Shown here: positions 26,465-34,093 of the stretch, piece by piece
How the letters are laid out: each line of letters opens with the position of its first letter
How positions within the stretch are numbered: the stretch's first letter is position 1
NCBI GenBank assembly: GCA_050299335.1
Contig: JBNKVT010000052.1
Coordinates: forward strand, 62,001 to 126,000
DNA length: 64,000 nt
Reading direction: 5' to 3'
From: JBNKVT01 sp050299335
GTDB lineage: Bacteria > Pseudomonadota > Alphaproteobacteria > Rhodobacterales > Rhodobacteraceae
Notes under the pieces: generated by a model
Told to the model about the DNA's origin: nothing
The model's input: the letters and a program-made list of their open reading frames with translations, nothing else
Databases searched by the model: none
Translations under genes and position numbers: made by a program

Positions 26465-28198
26465 TCAGAGATCGGCATAGACATGCCGCTCCGCCGCTCC
26501 GCCGGGATGGGTCACCGCCCCCTTGTAGGTCTCGCCGACCTGCTGGGCGTATTTCCACAAGGCCCCGGAAGCGTAGATCGTCGCGCGCGGGCCGGTCCAT
26601 TCGGCCTTCCGTGCCGCCAGGTCCTCGTCCGAGAGTGCCACCGATATTTCGCCCTTGATCGCGTCGATGGTGATCATGTCGCCATCCTTCAACAGCGCGA
26701 TCGGCCCGCCATGGGCGGCTTCCGGCCCGACATGGCCGATGCAGAAGCCGCGCGTGGCACCGGAGAAGCGGCCGTCGGTGATCAGCGCCACCTTCTTGCC
26801 CATCCCCTGGCCCGAGATCGCCGCCGTCGTCGCCAGCATCTCGCGCATGCCCGGCCCGCCCGACGGGCCTTCGTTGCGGATCACCAGAACCTCGCCTTCC
26901 TTGTAGTCGCGGGCCTGGACGGCGGCGAAGGCTTCTTCCTCGTTCTCGAAGACACGGGCCGGGCCGGTGAAGACCTGTCCCCCGGCCTCGATCCCCGCGA
27001 CCTTCACGATGGCGCCTTGGGGGGCGAGATTGCCCTTCAGCCCGACTACGCCGCCGGTCTTGGACAGCGGCGCGGAGACCGGATGGATCACTCTGCCATC
27101 GGCATCGCCCTCGATACGGTCAAGTTCCTCGCCCATGGTCCGCCCCGAGGCGGTCATGCAGTCCTCGTGGATCAGACCCGCCTTGCGGAGTTCCTTCATC
27201 ACCACCGGAACGCCGCCGGCCTCGTAGAGGTCCTTGGCGACGTAGTTGCCGCCCGGTTTCAGGTCGACGAAATAGGGCGTGTCCTTGAAGATGTCGCAGA
27301 CATCGTCGAGATAGAACTCGATCCCGGCCTCGTGGGCGATGGCGGGCAGGTGCAGTCCGGCATTGGTCGAGCCGCCCGTCGCGGCGACAACCCGGGCGGC
27401 GTTTTCCAGCGATTTCCGGGTCACCACGTCGCGGGCGCGGATGTTCTTTTCGACCAGCGTCATCACCGCCCGGCCCGAGGCCTCGCCATACTGGTCGCGG
27501 CTTTCATAAGGGGCGGGGGCTCCGGCGGAGTTCAGGAGGGCAAGGCCGATCGCCTCGGAGACGCAGGCCATGGTGTTGGCGGTGAACTGGCCGCCGCAGG
27601 CGCCGGCAGAGGGGCAGGCGACTTTCTCGAGCTTTTCCAGCTCGCAATTCGACAGGGTCCCGGCCTGCTGCTGGCCGACCGCCTCGAAGACGTCCTGAAC
27701 GGTGACGTCATGGCCGTTGAACCGGCCCGGCAGGATCGAGCCGCCATAGAGGAAGACGGACGGCACGTTGAGGCGCACCATGGCCATCATCATCCCCGGC
27801 AGCGACTTGTCGCAGCCCGCCAGCCCGACGATGGCGTCATAGCAATGGCCGCGCATGGTCAGTTCGACCGTGTCGGCGATGGCCTCGCGCGAGGCGAGGG
27901 ACGAGCGCATGCCCTCATGGCCCATGGCGATGCCGTCGGTGACGGTGATGGTGGTGAACTCGCGCGGCGTGCCCATGGCGGCCTTGACGCCGAGTTTCAC
28001 CGATTGCGCCTGACGGTTGAGCGCGATGTTGCAGGGCGCGGCCTCGTTCCAGCAGGTGGCCACGCCAATCAGCGGACGGTGGATTTCCTCTTCGGACAGG
28101 CCCATGGCGTAGAGATAGGACCGGTGCGGCGCGCGGGCGGGACCTTCGGTGACATGCCGGGACGGCAGGCGGGATTTGTCGAAACGGCTGGCATCCAT
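26465..28198 (-). CDS. ilvD: Dihydroxy-acid dehydratase
   Basis: This 577-residue Fe-S enzyme converts dihydroxy-isovalerate and dihydroxy-methylvalerate to the 2-oxo acids of valine and isoleucine biosynthesis. Motifs in order are GVATCWNEAAPCN, AGCDKSLPGMMMAM, CPSAGACGGQFTANTMAC (cluster cysteines) and a C-terminal DGRFSGATRGFCIGHVGPEA. I chose ATG 28198 because GAGGAG lies 8 bases upstream. The GTG at 28207 in the same frame would add only three residues. The nearest upstream gene is about 490 bp away, across a repeat-rich gap. Confidence 0.97.
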   Translation of the reverse strand: MDASRFDKSRLPSRHVTEGPARAPHRSYLYAMGLSEEEIHRPLIGVATCWNEAAPCNIALNRQAQSVKLGVKAAMGTPREFTTITVTDGIAMGHEGMRSSLASREAIADTVELTMRGHCYDAIVGLAGCDKSLPGMMMAMVRLNVPSVFLYGGSILPGRFNGHDVTVQDVFEAVGQQQAGTLSNCELEKLEKVACPSAGACGGQFTANTMACVSEAIGLALLNSAGAPAPYESRDQYGEASGRAVMTLVEKNIRARDVVTRKSLENAARVVAATGGSTNAGLHLPAIAHEAGIEFYLDDVCDIFKDTPYFVDLKPGGNYVAKDLYEAGGVPVVMKELRKAGLIHEDCMTASGRTMGEELDRIEGDADGRVIHPVSAPLSKTGGVVGLKGNLAPQGAIVKVAGIEAGGQVFTGPARVFENEEEAFAAVQARDYKEGEVLVIRNEGPSGGPGMREMLATTAAISGQGMGKKVALITDGRFSGATRGFCIGHVGPEAAHGGPIALLKDGDMITIDAIKGEISVALSDEDLAARKAEWTGPRATIYASGALWKYAQQVGETYKGAVTHPGGAAERHVYADL

Positions 28199-28410
28199 GA
28201 AATGCACTCCTCGGTCGGACGGTTGGCTGGAGGCAAGCCTTAGTGAAGCAGCGGAGGAATCTCAAGCGCCGTTGGCATCGGGCGATGGTGGAAGGTGGTG
28301 CCGGGGCCGGGTTTCTGGCTTGGCATGCGAGGCAGGCCGATATTGCGCGATACGTCCGAATTCCGGGCTCGGCGATGTTCGAGGGATGAATTCTGGGGAA
28401 AAAATTTGAG

Positions 28411-28485
28411 GATAAACGTGGGGGATAAACGTGGGGGATAAACGCGGGGGATAAATTTGGGGGATAAATTTGGGGGATAAAGCGG
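28411..28485 (+). repeat. 13-bp GATAAA tandem repeat array (5-6 units)
   Basis: Units start at 28411, 28424, 28437, 28450, 28463 and (partial) 28476. The consensus is GATAAA followed by CGTGGGG, CGCGGGG or TTTGGGG. Degenerate units (GATGAATTCTGGGG) precede it from 28385. The exact 13-bp spacing without unique spacers makes it a short tandem repeat, not a CRISPR array. It lies between the ilvD start and the 28691-29056 gene. Confidence 0.9.
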
Positions 28486-28527
28486 ACGCGGGTCCCTCCA
28501 GGGGGGGACGTTTGAGGGACCCGCGTC
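28485..28527. repeat. 14-bp perfect inverted repeat abutting the tandem array
   Basis: GACGCGGGTCCCTC (28485-28498) and its exact complement (28514-28527) are separated by 15 bases. The stem is very stable and starts where the GATAAA array ends. The stretch 28528-28690 shows no other feature. Confidence 0.8.
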
Positions 28528-28690
28528 CCGAGGCGTGCCCGGCCAGTCGCAAAGACCGTGCACGCTCACCCTGCTGCCGGGGACCCGTCGCGCGGGGCCA
28601 GAGACGGCAGATCCGGGTAGAAAAGTGCGACCCGCGGCGGAATCATTGGGGGGACGATGTCTTCCGCCGGGGGTGCACGCCGGGCCGATG

Positions 28691-29056
28691 TCAGAATTGG
28701 CGCTTGAGCGCCTCCAACACCGACAACACAAGGCGGTCGGCCGACCCGATATTCTCTTCCTTGCAATCGATGACTTCGGCCCGCCAGATTTCCAGCTTGG
28801 CGATCATGTCACCGCGTGTGAAAACTTCCCTGTTCGCGACTGTCTCCAGCGTGTCGCGCTGCTCGGCGAGAAGACGTTCAACGGCGACCGAGGCCTGGAA
28901 TTCGGCTTCGGCGCTGACCGGCCTGACGGTTGCGAAATGGCGCAGCGTGTCGCCCAGCGCGGCATATTGCGCCGCCAGGAGCGGCAGACTGGGCAAAGGT
29001 GCCGTACCATATGCGTCAGGGCTGAATTCCGCCTTCATTCCATCCGTCACGACCAT
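28691..29056 (-). CDS. Hypothetical helical protein
   Basis: This 121-residue, largely alpha-helical acidic protein has no signal peptide or membrane segment. A proline-rich start (APLPSLPLLAAQ) is followed by regular heptad-like helices (EAEFQASVAVERLLAEQRDT, AKLEIWRAEVIDC), which suggests a small coiled-coil or four-helix bundle. I recognise no family. It stands alone between the repeat-rich gap downstream and a 302-bp gap upstream. Coding potential is supported by GC-rich third positions across most of the frame. Confidence 0.6.
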   Translation of the reverse strand: MVVTDGMKAEFSPDAYGTAPLPSLPLLAAQYAALGDTLRHFATVRPVSAEAEFQASVAVERLLAEQRDTLETVANREVFTRGDMIAKLEIWRAEVIDCKEENIGSADRLVLSVLEALKRQF

Positions 29057-29151
29057 ATGTCCCCTTGTGGTTGCTGACGTCTACGATACCTAAGAAAATA
29101 AGAGTTTAAAGCGGTTTCATAAACCCGCGCAGCCGCTGTCACGCGATCACG

Positions 29152-29292
29152 TTACAATTTCGTGGCGAAGAACACGGAGGCCAGCGGTAAAAGCCAACCA
29201 TGCTTGGGTATGGGCCTGGATCGAGGCGGGGCGGCGTTACTGAGAGTGAATTGCAGTTGCAGGAATGACAGAATCAGGGGTGCGAAAAACAT
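29152..29292 (-). CDS. Possible 46-residue membrane peptide
   Basis: The reading frame starts at ATG 29292 with AGGAAG six bases upstream. It opens with a hydrophobic stretch (FFAPLILSFLQLQFTL), then a proline/arginine-rich loop and a second hydrophobic end (WLLPLASVFFATKL). A good ribosome site and hydrophobic ends support a small membrane protein, but no homologue is known to me. The surrounding 29057-29358 gap otherwise shows nothing. Confidence 0.3.
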   Translation of the reverse strand: MFFAPLILSFLQLQFTLSNAAPPRSRPIPKHGWLLPLASVFFATKL

Positions 29293-29358
29293 GCTGGCTT
29301 CCTGAAGCGTTTCAGGCGCTCGTCCCGAGAAAAACCTCCGCTTCGTCAACGGGCGCGT

Positions 29359-30129
29359 TTACAGAAAGGACCGGAGGCTCTGGTGAAGTCCGGGCGTGGC
29401 GGCGAGGATGCCGGGCTGAAGGGCGGTTTCGGAATTGTAGCGCAGGTCCCGCCCCGCGAGATCGGTGATGGTGCCGCCGGCTTCGCGGCAGATCAGGTCG
29501 GCGGCGGCGATGTCCCATTCATGGGCCGGACGCAGGGTCAGCATGGCGTCGAACCGGCCTTCGGCGATGAGGCAGATGCGATAGGCGAGCGAGGAGCGGA
29601 ATTCGGGGCGTATCGGCGGCAGACCGCGGGGCCAGAATTCGGGCTTCAGCTGCGCGCGCTGGATCAGCAATGTCGCCTCCGCGATCTCGGTGCGGCCCGA
29701 GGGGGCGAGGGGGGTGCCGTTCCGGGTGGCACCGGTGCCGATTGCGGCGGTATAGAGTTTCTCCGCCACCGGCATGGCGAAGGCGGCGGCGGTGACAATG
29801 CCCTTCTCGGCCACGGCGATGGAGACACCGAAATTGCGCTCGCCGTTCATGAAGGCGCGGGTGCCGTCGATCGGATCGACGATGAAGACGCGCTCTCGGG
29901 TCAGCCGGTCTGGGCTGTCCTCGGTCTCCTCCGACAGCCAGCCATACTCGGGCCGCGCGGCAAGCAGTTCGGTGCGCAGCATCGCGTCGATGGCGAGATC
30001 GGCCTCGGTGACCGGTCCCTGGCCGCCGGGTTTCTGCCAGACCTCGGGATCGGCCCGGAAGAACCGCGCCGCGATCTCGCCACCGGCCTGGGCGGCCGTC
30101 GTGATCAGGTCGAGATCAGTCGCCGGCAA
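29359..30129 (-). CDS. cysQ: 3'(2'),5'-bisphosphate nucleotidase, CysQ-like
   Basis: This 256-residue member of the inositol-monophosphatase superfamily removes the 3'-phosphate of PAP, a by-product of sulphate assimilation. The Mg2+/Li+-site residues are in WLSEETEDS, IVDPIDGTRAFMNGERNF (the DPIDGT motif) and HEWDIAAADLICREAGG. The GTRAF form is more usual for CysQ than for inositol phosphatases. Its ATG lies 14 bp inside the end of the pmbA-type gene, so the two are co-translated. Confidence 0.92.
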   Translation of the reverse strand: MPATDLDLITTAAQAGGEIAARFFRADPEVWQKPGGQGPVTEADLAIDAMLRTELLAARPEYGWLSEETEDSPDRLTRERVFIVDPIDGTRAFMNGERNFGVSIAVAEKGIVTAAAFAMPVAEKLYTAAIGTGATRNGTPLAPSGRTEIAEATLLIQRAQLKPEFWPRGLPPIRPEFRSSLAYRICLIAEGRFDAMLTLRPAHEWDIAAADLICREAGGTITDLAGRDLRYNSETALQPGILAATPGLHQSLRSFL

Positions 30130-31462
30130 GGGTCAGGCCTTCGACCAGCAGGCTGGGAACCACGGTGGAGAGCCAGGTCCGTGCATCATTGGCCGGGCGC
30201 AGCGTTCGGAGCATCTCGCGCAGGTTCCCGGCGATGGTGCATTCGTTCACGGGGCGCACGATCTGGCCGTTCTCGACCCAGAAGCCCGAAGCGCCGCGCG
30301 AATAGTCCCCGGTATTGGGGTTGATGGTCGAGCCGATCATCGAGGTCACCAGGAGCCCGGTGCCCATTTCGGCCATCAGCTCGTCGCGGCTTTGCGCGCC
30401 TTGGGTCAGGTCCAGATTGCTGAGCCCGGGTGCGGGCGGGGCGGAGGTGCCACGCCGGGCGTTGCCGGTGCTGGAGAGCCCCAGCTTGCGAGCATTGGCC
30501 AGATCGAGGGTCCAGGATTTCAGCACGCCCCGCTCGACGATGGCGCGCCGGGTCACCGGCAGCCCCTCGGCATCGAAGGGCCGCGAGCCGGGGGTGCGGG
30601 GGCGCAAGGGATCCTCGGTGAGAGTCAGGCTTTCGGGCAGGATCTGTTCGCCCATCGCGTCCTTCAGCCAGCTGGAGCCCCGGGCGATGGCCGCACCGTT
30701 GATGGCACCTGCCAGATGGCCGATGAGCGAGGAAGAGACCCGCTCGTCGAAGAGCACCGGATAGGCGCCGGTCTTGGGTTTCGAGGCGCCGAAACGCGCC
30801 ACCGCGCGCTGCCCGGCCTTTTCGCCGATCTCCTCGGGCGGCGGCAGGTCGGCGGCATGGATGCGGCTCTCGGAGGCGTGGTCGCGCTCCATCTTCAGGC
30901 CTTCGCCGGCGATGGCGACGCAGGAGGTCGAGCGCATGGTCCGCGCATAGCCGCCCGAAAACCCGTTGGTGGCCGCGACATGCATGTCGGAGCGCCCATA
31001 GCCGGCCCCGGAGGCGGAAACCTGGGTGATCCCAGTGACGGCCAGTGCGGCGGCCTCGGCGCGGCGGGCGTCCTCGGCGAGGCTCTCGGCGGCGGGTTCG
31101 GGCGACGGGTCGGCGAGGTCGAGGGCGGCGATGTCCCAGTCGCTGGCCAGCTGGGCAGGGTCGGCGAGGCCGCAATAGGGGTCTTCCGGCGCCTCGCGGG
31201 CCATGGCGACGGCGCGTTCGGCCATGATGGCGAGGGTCTCGGGGCGCGTGTCGGAGGCAGACACGCAGGCCTGGCGCCGGCCGATGAGGACCCGCAGCCC
31301 GATCTCGATACCCTCGGAGCGTTCGGCCTGTTCCAGCGCGCCGTTGCGGATCTCCATCGACAGCCCGTCGCTGGATACGGCGAGACTGTCGGCGGCATCG
31401 GCCCCGGCGGTTCGGGCGGCGTCGAGAAGGGCGTGGCAGAGATCGGCGAGACTGTCTGACAT
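30116..31462 (-). CDS. pmbA: TldD/PmbA family protein (TldE subunit)
   Basis: This 448-residue protein is the PmbA/TldE partner of the TldD-TldE metalloprotease, which matures microcins and degrades unfolded peptides such as CcdA in E. coli. The N-terminal half (LGLRVLIGRRQACVSASDTR pattern) and the C-terminal half with NTGDYSRGASGFWVENGQI, GNLREML and WLSTVVPSLLVEGLTLAGD are typical. No HExxxH is present, as expected for TldE rather than TldD. TldD itself is not in the window. Pairing with cysQ is a recurrent arrangement in Rhodobacterales. Confidence 0.92.
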   Translation of the reverse strand: MSDSLADLCHALLDAARTAGADAADSLAVSSDGLSMEIRNGALEQAERSEGIEIGLRVLIGRRQACVSASDTRPETLAIMAERAVAMAREAPEDPYCGLADPAQLASDWDIAALDLADPSPEPAAESLAEDARRAEAAALAVTGITQVSASGAGYGRSDMHVAATNGFSGGYARTMRSTSCVAIAGEGLKMERDHASESRIHAADLPPPEEIGEKAGQRAVARFGASKPKTGAYPVLFDERVSSSLIGHLAGAINGAAIARGSSWLKDAMGEQILPESLTLTEDPLRPRTPGSRPFDAEGLPVTRRAIVERGVLKSWTLDLANARKLGLSSTGNARRGTSAPPAPGLSNLDLTQGAQSRDELMAEMGTGLLVTSMIGSTINPNTGDYSRGASGFWVENGQIVRPVNECTIAGNLREMLRTLRPANDARTWLSTVVPSLLVEGLTLAGD

Positions 31463-31670
31463 GGTTCGGCTCCTCCTGGCGTCATCCGGATGGCTGGTCG
31501 GGCGGTGGAGCTCGGTGTAAGGGCTTTGGCGGCCGGGCTCAATTGGTAATGCCGTGAGCGGCGGGGTATCCGGTGGGTATTGCGGTGGGTTGTCCGGCGG
31601 GTTTCGCGCCCCGGGAGCCGCCGTCCGGTGGCGTCTCTTCGGCCCTTTCGGCGCGGATGCGGTCCGCAGC

Positions 31671-32318
31671 CTACAGGCCGATCAGCTCCGGGACCTGGTT
31701 CATCGCGGAGAATATCTCGGCACCTTCAGCCCGCAACACCTCCGCGGGCGTCTGCGCGGCGTATCCAAGGCAGCGCATGCCGGCGGCGCGGGCAGCGCGG
31801 GCACCGCTGGCGCTGTCCTCGATGACGAGGGTTTCGGCAGGTGTGGTGCCCATGGCCTCGGCGGCGTGCAGGAACAGGCCCGGATCGGGCTTGGCGATGC
31901 CGACCGTGTAGGCGGAAAAGCGGCGGTCCCCGAACCGGTCAGCGAGGCCGGTGGCGGTCAGGGTGATATCCATCTTCTCGTCGGCGCCGTTGGAGGCGAC
32001 GCAACAGGGGATGGCAGCGGCGTCGAGCCGGTCGAGAAGGGCCGGGATGCCGGGGATTGGATCGACGCCTTCGCGCAGGCGGGCATACATCTCGGCATAG
32101 ATGTCGGCGACCCATGTCTCGGGCAGATTGGCCCCCAGGCTACGGGCTTTCTCGGCCACACCGGCCATGGTGCCGCCGAGAAACAGGGTCAGGCAGTCCT
32201 CTTCGGTCACATTCAGGCCGTGGCGGCCGAGGTTGGCGGCGAGGATGGCCAGGGTGATGCGTTCGCTGTCAACGAGGACGCCGTCGCAATCGAAGATGAC
32301 CAGGCGGGGTGGGGTCAA
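31671..32318 (-). CDS. HAD-superfamily phosphatase (phosphoglucomutase-like subfamily)
   Basis: This 215-residue enzyme starts at TTG 32318, overlapping the gnd stop by 4 bp. The nucleophile motif is IFDCDGVLVDSE, the motif II serine/asparagine is in CCVASNGADEK, the lysine is in IAKPDPGLFLHAAEAMG, and the acidic motif is VIEDSASGARAARAAGM. A helical C1-type cap lies at about 20-85. The coupling to 6-phosphogluconate dehydrogenase suggests a sugar-phosphate substrate, for example phosphogluconate or glycolate-type side products. The exact substrate is not predictable. Confidence 0.9.
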   Translation of the reverse strand: MTPPRLVIFDCDGVLVDSERITLAILAANLGRHGLNVTEEDCLTLFLGGTMAGVAEKARSLGANLPETWVADIYAEMYARLREGVDPIPGIPALLDRLDAAAIPCCVASNGADEKMDITLTATGLADRFGDRRFSAYTVGIAKPDPGLFLHAAEAMGTTPAETLVIEDSASGARAARAAGMRCLGYAAQTPAEVLRAEGAEIFSAMNQVPELIGL

Positions 32319-33727
32319 CTGGCGACCCAGGGGCCGTGATGGCCCGGCGTGTCGCTGTCGATACGCTCGAAGCCGTGTTCGCCGAAGAAATCGCGCTGGG
32401 CCTGGACGAGATTGGCGGTGCCGCGGGCGCGGGTGTAGTCGTCGAAATAGGCCAGGGCCGCCGACAGGGCCGGGATCGGCAGGCCGGCGGTCGCGCCGAG
32501 CGCCACGACCTTGCGCAAGGACGGAACGCAGTCGCGCATCATCGCGGCGAAGCTCGGGGCGAGGAGGAGGTTGGGCAGGTCCGGCGTCGCTTCCAGCGCC
32601 TCCGAGATGGTGTTGAGGAACACCGAGCGAATGATGCAGCCCTCGCGCCAGATCCGCGCGATGGTGGGGAAGGGGAGATCCCAGGAGAATTCTTGCGATG
32701 CGGCACGCAAGACGGCGAAGCCCTGGGCGTAGGAGACGATCTTGCCGGCCAAGAGCGCCTTTTCGAGATCGGTCTCAAGGGCGGCATCGGCGGTCAGGGC
32801 CGGGGACCGGGCCCCGTAGAGCGCCTCGGCGACCTCGCGTTCGGATTTCATCGCCGAGACCGAGCGGGCGGCGACGGCGGCTTCGATGACGGTGGCCGGC
32901 ACGCCCATGTTCTGGGCCTCGATCACCGACCAGCGGCCGGTGCCCTTCTGCCCGGCGCGGTCGAGGATCATGTCGACCATTTCGCGGCCCGTCACCGGGT
33001 CGGAGGCGGCGAGCGTCTTGGCGGTGATCTCGATGAGGTAGCTTTCGAGCCGGCCCTGGTTCCAGCGCGCGAAGACCGGGGCGATCTGGCCGGCGGACAG
33101 GTGCAGGCCGTCGCGGAAGAAGCCGTAGGTTTCGGCGATGAGCTGCATGTCGCCGTATTCGATGCCGTTATGGATGGTCTTGACGAAATTGCCCGCGCCG
33201 TCGGGGCCGAGATGGGCACAGCAGGGCTCGCCCTGGTACTTGGCGGCGATGGCGGTCAGCACGCTTTCGATGCGGGCGTAGCTTTCGGGGGTGCCGCCGA
33301 CCATGATCGACGGCCCGTGGCGGGCGCCTTCGGCACCGCCCGAGACGCCCATGCCGATGAAGGTGAGGCCCGAGCCGTCAAGGGCTTCAGTGCGGCGGCG
33401 GGTGTCGCGGAAATTGGTGTTGCCGGCGTCGATGATGATGTCGTTTTCCGACATCAGCCCGCGCAGTTCGGCGATCTGGGCATCGACGGCTTCGCCGGCC
33501 TGGACCATCAGGATGATGGGGCGGGGCGGCTTGATGGCGGCGACGAGATCTTCGAGGGACTTGCAGGGGACGAGTTTACCGGCGAGGTCTCCGGCGGAGG
33601 CGACGAAGTCGTCGGTCCTGGCGGCGGTGCGGTTGTAGACGGCGATCCGGTAGCCGTTCTCGGCGATGTTGAGGGCGAGATTGGCGCCCATGGTTCCCAG
33701 CCCGATAAGACCGATCTCTGCCTGCAT
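32315..33727 (-). CDS. gnd: 6-phosphogluconate dehydrogenase (decarboxylating)
   Basis: This 470-residue enzyme makes ribulose 5-phosphate, CO2 and NADPH in the oxidative pentose phosphate pathway. The Rossmann loop is IGLIGLGTMGANLALNIAENG. GMGVSGGAEGARHGPSIMVGG and the catalytic lysine region FVKTIHNGIEYGDMQLIAE follow. The C-terminal tail ends in RIDSDTPGHHGPWVAS, as in the homodimeric long form. The true start is ATG 33727. The frame stays open to 33796, but that part runs into a palindromic element. It is co-transcribed with the HAD phosphatase gene. Confidence 0.97.
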   Translation of the reverse strand: MQAEIGLIGLGTMGANLALNIAENGYRIAVYNRTAARTDDFVASAGDLAGKLVPCKSLEDLVAAIKPPRPIILMVQAGEAVDAQIAELRGLMSENDIIIDAGNTNFRDTRRRTEALDGSGLTFIGMGVSGGAEGARHGPSIMVGGTPESYARIESVLTAIAAKYQGEPCCAHLGPDGAGNFVKTIHNGIEYGDMQLIAETYGFFRDGLHLSAGQIAPVFARWNQGRLESYLIEITAKTLAASDPVTGREMVDMILDRAGQKGTGRWSVIEAQNMGVPATVIEAAVAARSVSAMKSEREVAEALYGARSPALTADAALETDLEKALLAGKIVSYAQGFAVLRAASQEFSWDLPFPTIARIWREGCIIRSVFLNTISEALEATPDLPNLLLAPSFAAMMRDCVPSLRKVVALGATAGLPIPALSAALAYFDDYTRARGTANLVQAQRDFFGEHGFERIDSDTPGHHGPWVAS

Positions 33728-33771
33728 GTCGTTCGCTCCCCAGCTTTTGTGTCCGACTGTATGCACTCTGC

Positions 33772-33880
33772 GTGGATTGCGTTCAAGCTGAACCACCCCT
33801 GACCCGCAAACGCGATTGCTGAAGCAATCGCTGCCTTGCGGGTCAAGGGTTGTAAGCTACTCAAACAGAACGCAATCCAC
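33772..33880. repeat. 109-bp nested palindrome upstream of gnd
   Basis: Outer arms GTGGATTGCGTTC (33772-33784) and its exact complement (33868-33880) enclose a second pair, GACCCGCAA (33801-33809) and TTGCGGGTC (33836-33844). These enclose a central hairpin GCGATTGCT-GA-AGCAATCGC (33812-33831). The three stems are concentric, giving a long rod. The core resembles that of the neighbouring element at 33978. Confidence 0.8.
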
Positions 33881-33977
33881 TTAATATGCCGGGGAGGCCA
33901 AGTGTCAGGTTGCTGGTGCTTGGGGGCAGCTGGCAGTTTTCTTGAGGGGAGGCGGGGTGAACCCCGCCCTACCGCAT

Positions 33978-34093
33978 TAGAGCAGGATGTGTTCATGTGG
34001 AACCGCCAACACTTCCCGAACGCAATTGCTTCGCAATCGCTGCCTCGGAAAGTGTTGGCGGTATACTAATCCAAAAGAACACATCCCGCTCTA
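33978..34093. repeat. 116-bp nested palindrome, TAGAGC-bounded; supplies a stop codon
   Basis: Outer arms TAGAGCAGGATGTGTTC (33978-33994) and GAACACATCCCGCTCTA (34077-34093) have one mismatch. The inner arms CCGCCAACACTT (34003-34014) and AAGTGTTGGCGG (34050-34061) are perfect. The core is GCAATTGC-TTC-GCAATCGC. The terminal CTA (34091-34093) is the TAG stop of the TIGR02270-type gene on the minus strand, as for the element at 23078-23190. The rest of the 33728-34090 gap shows no gene. Confidence 0.8.

Noticed and set aside
26294..28243. Long open frame on the plus strand across ilvD
   Set aside because: Antisense shadow of ilvD with no recognisable domain.
28411..28485. Possible CRISPR array
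   Set aside because: Units are only 13 bp, directly adjacent without unique spacers, and no cas gene is near.
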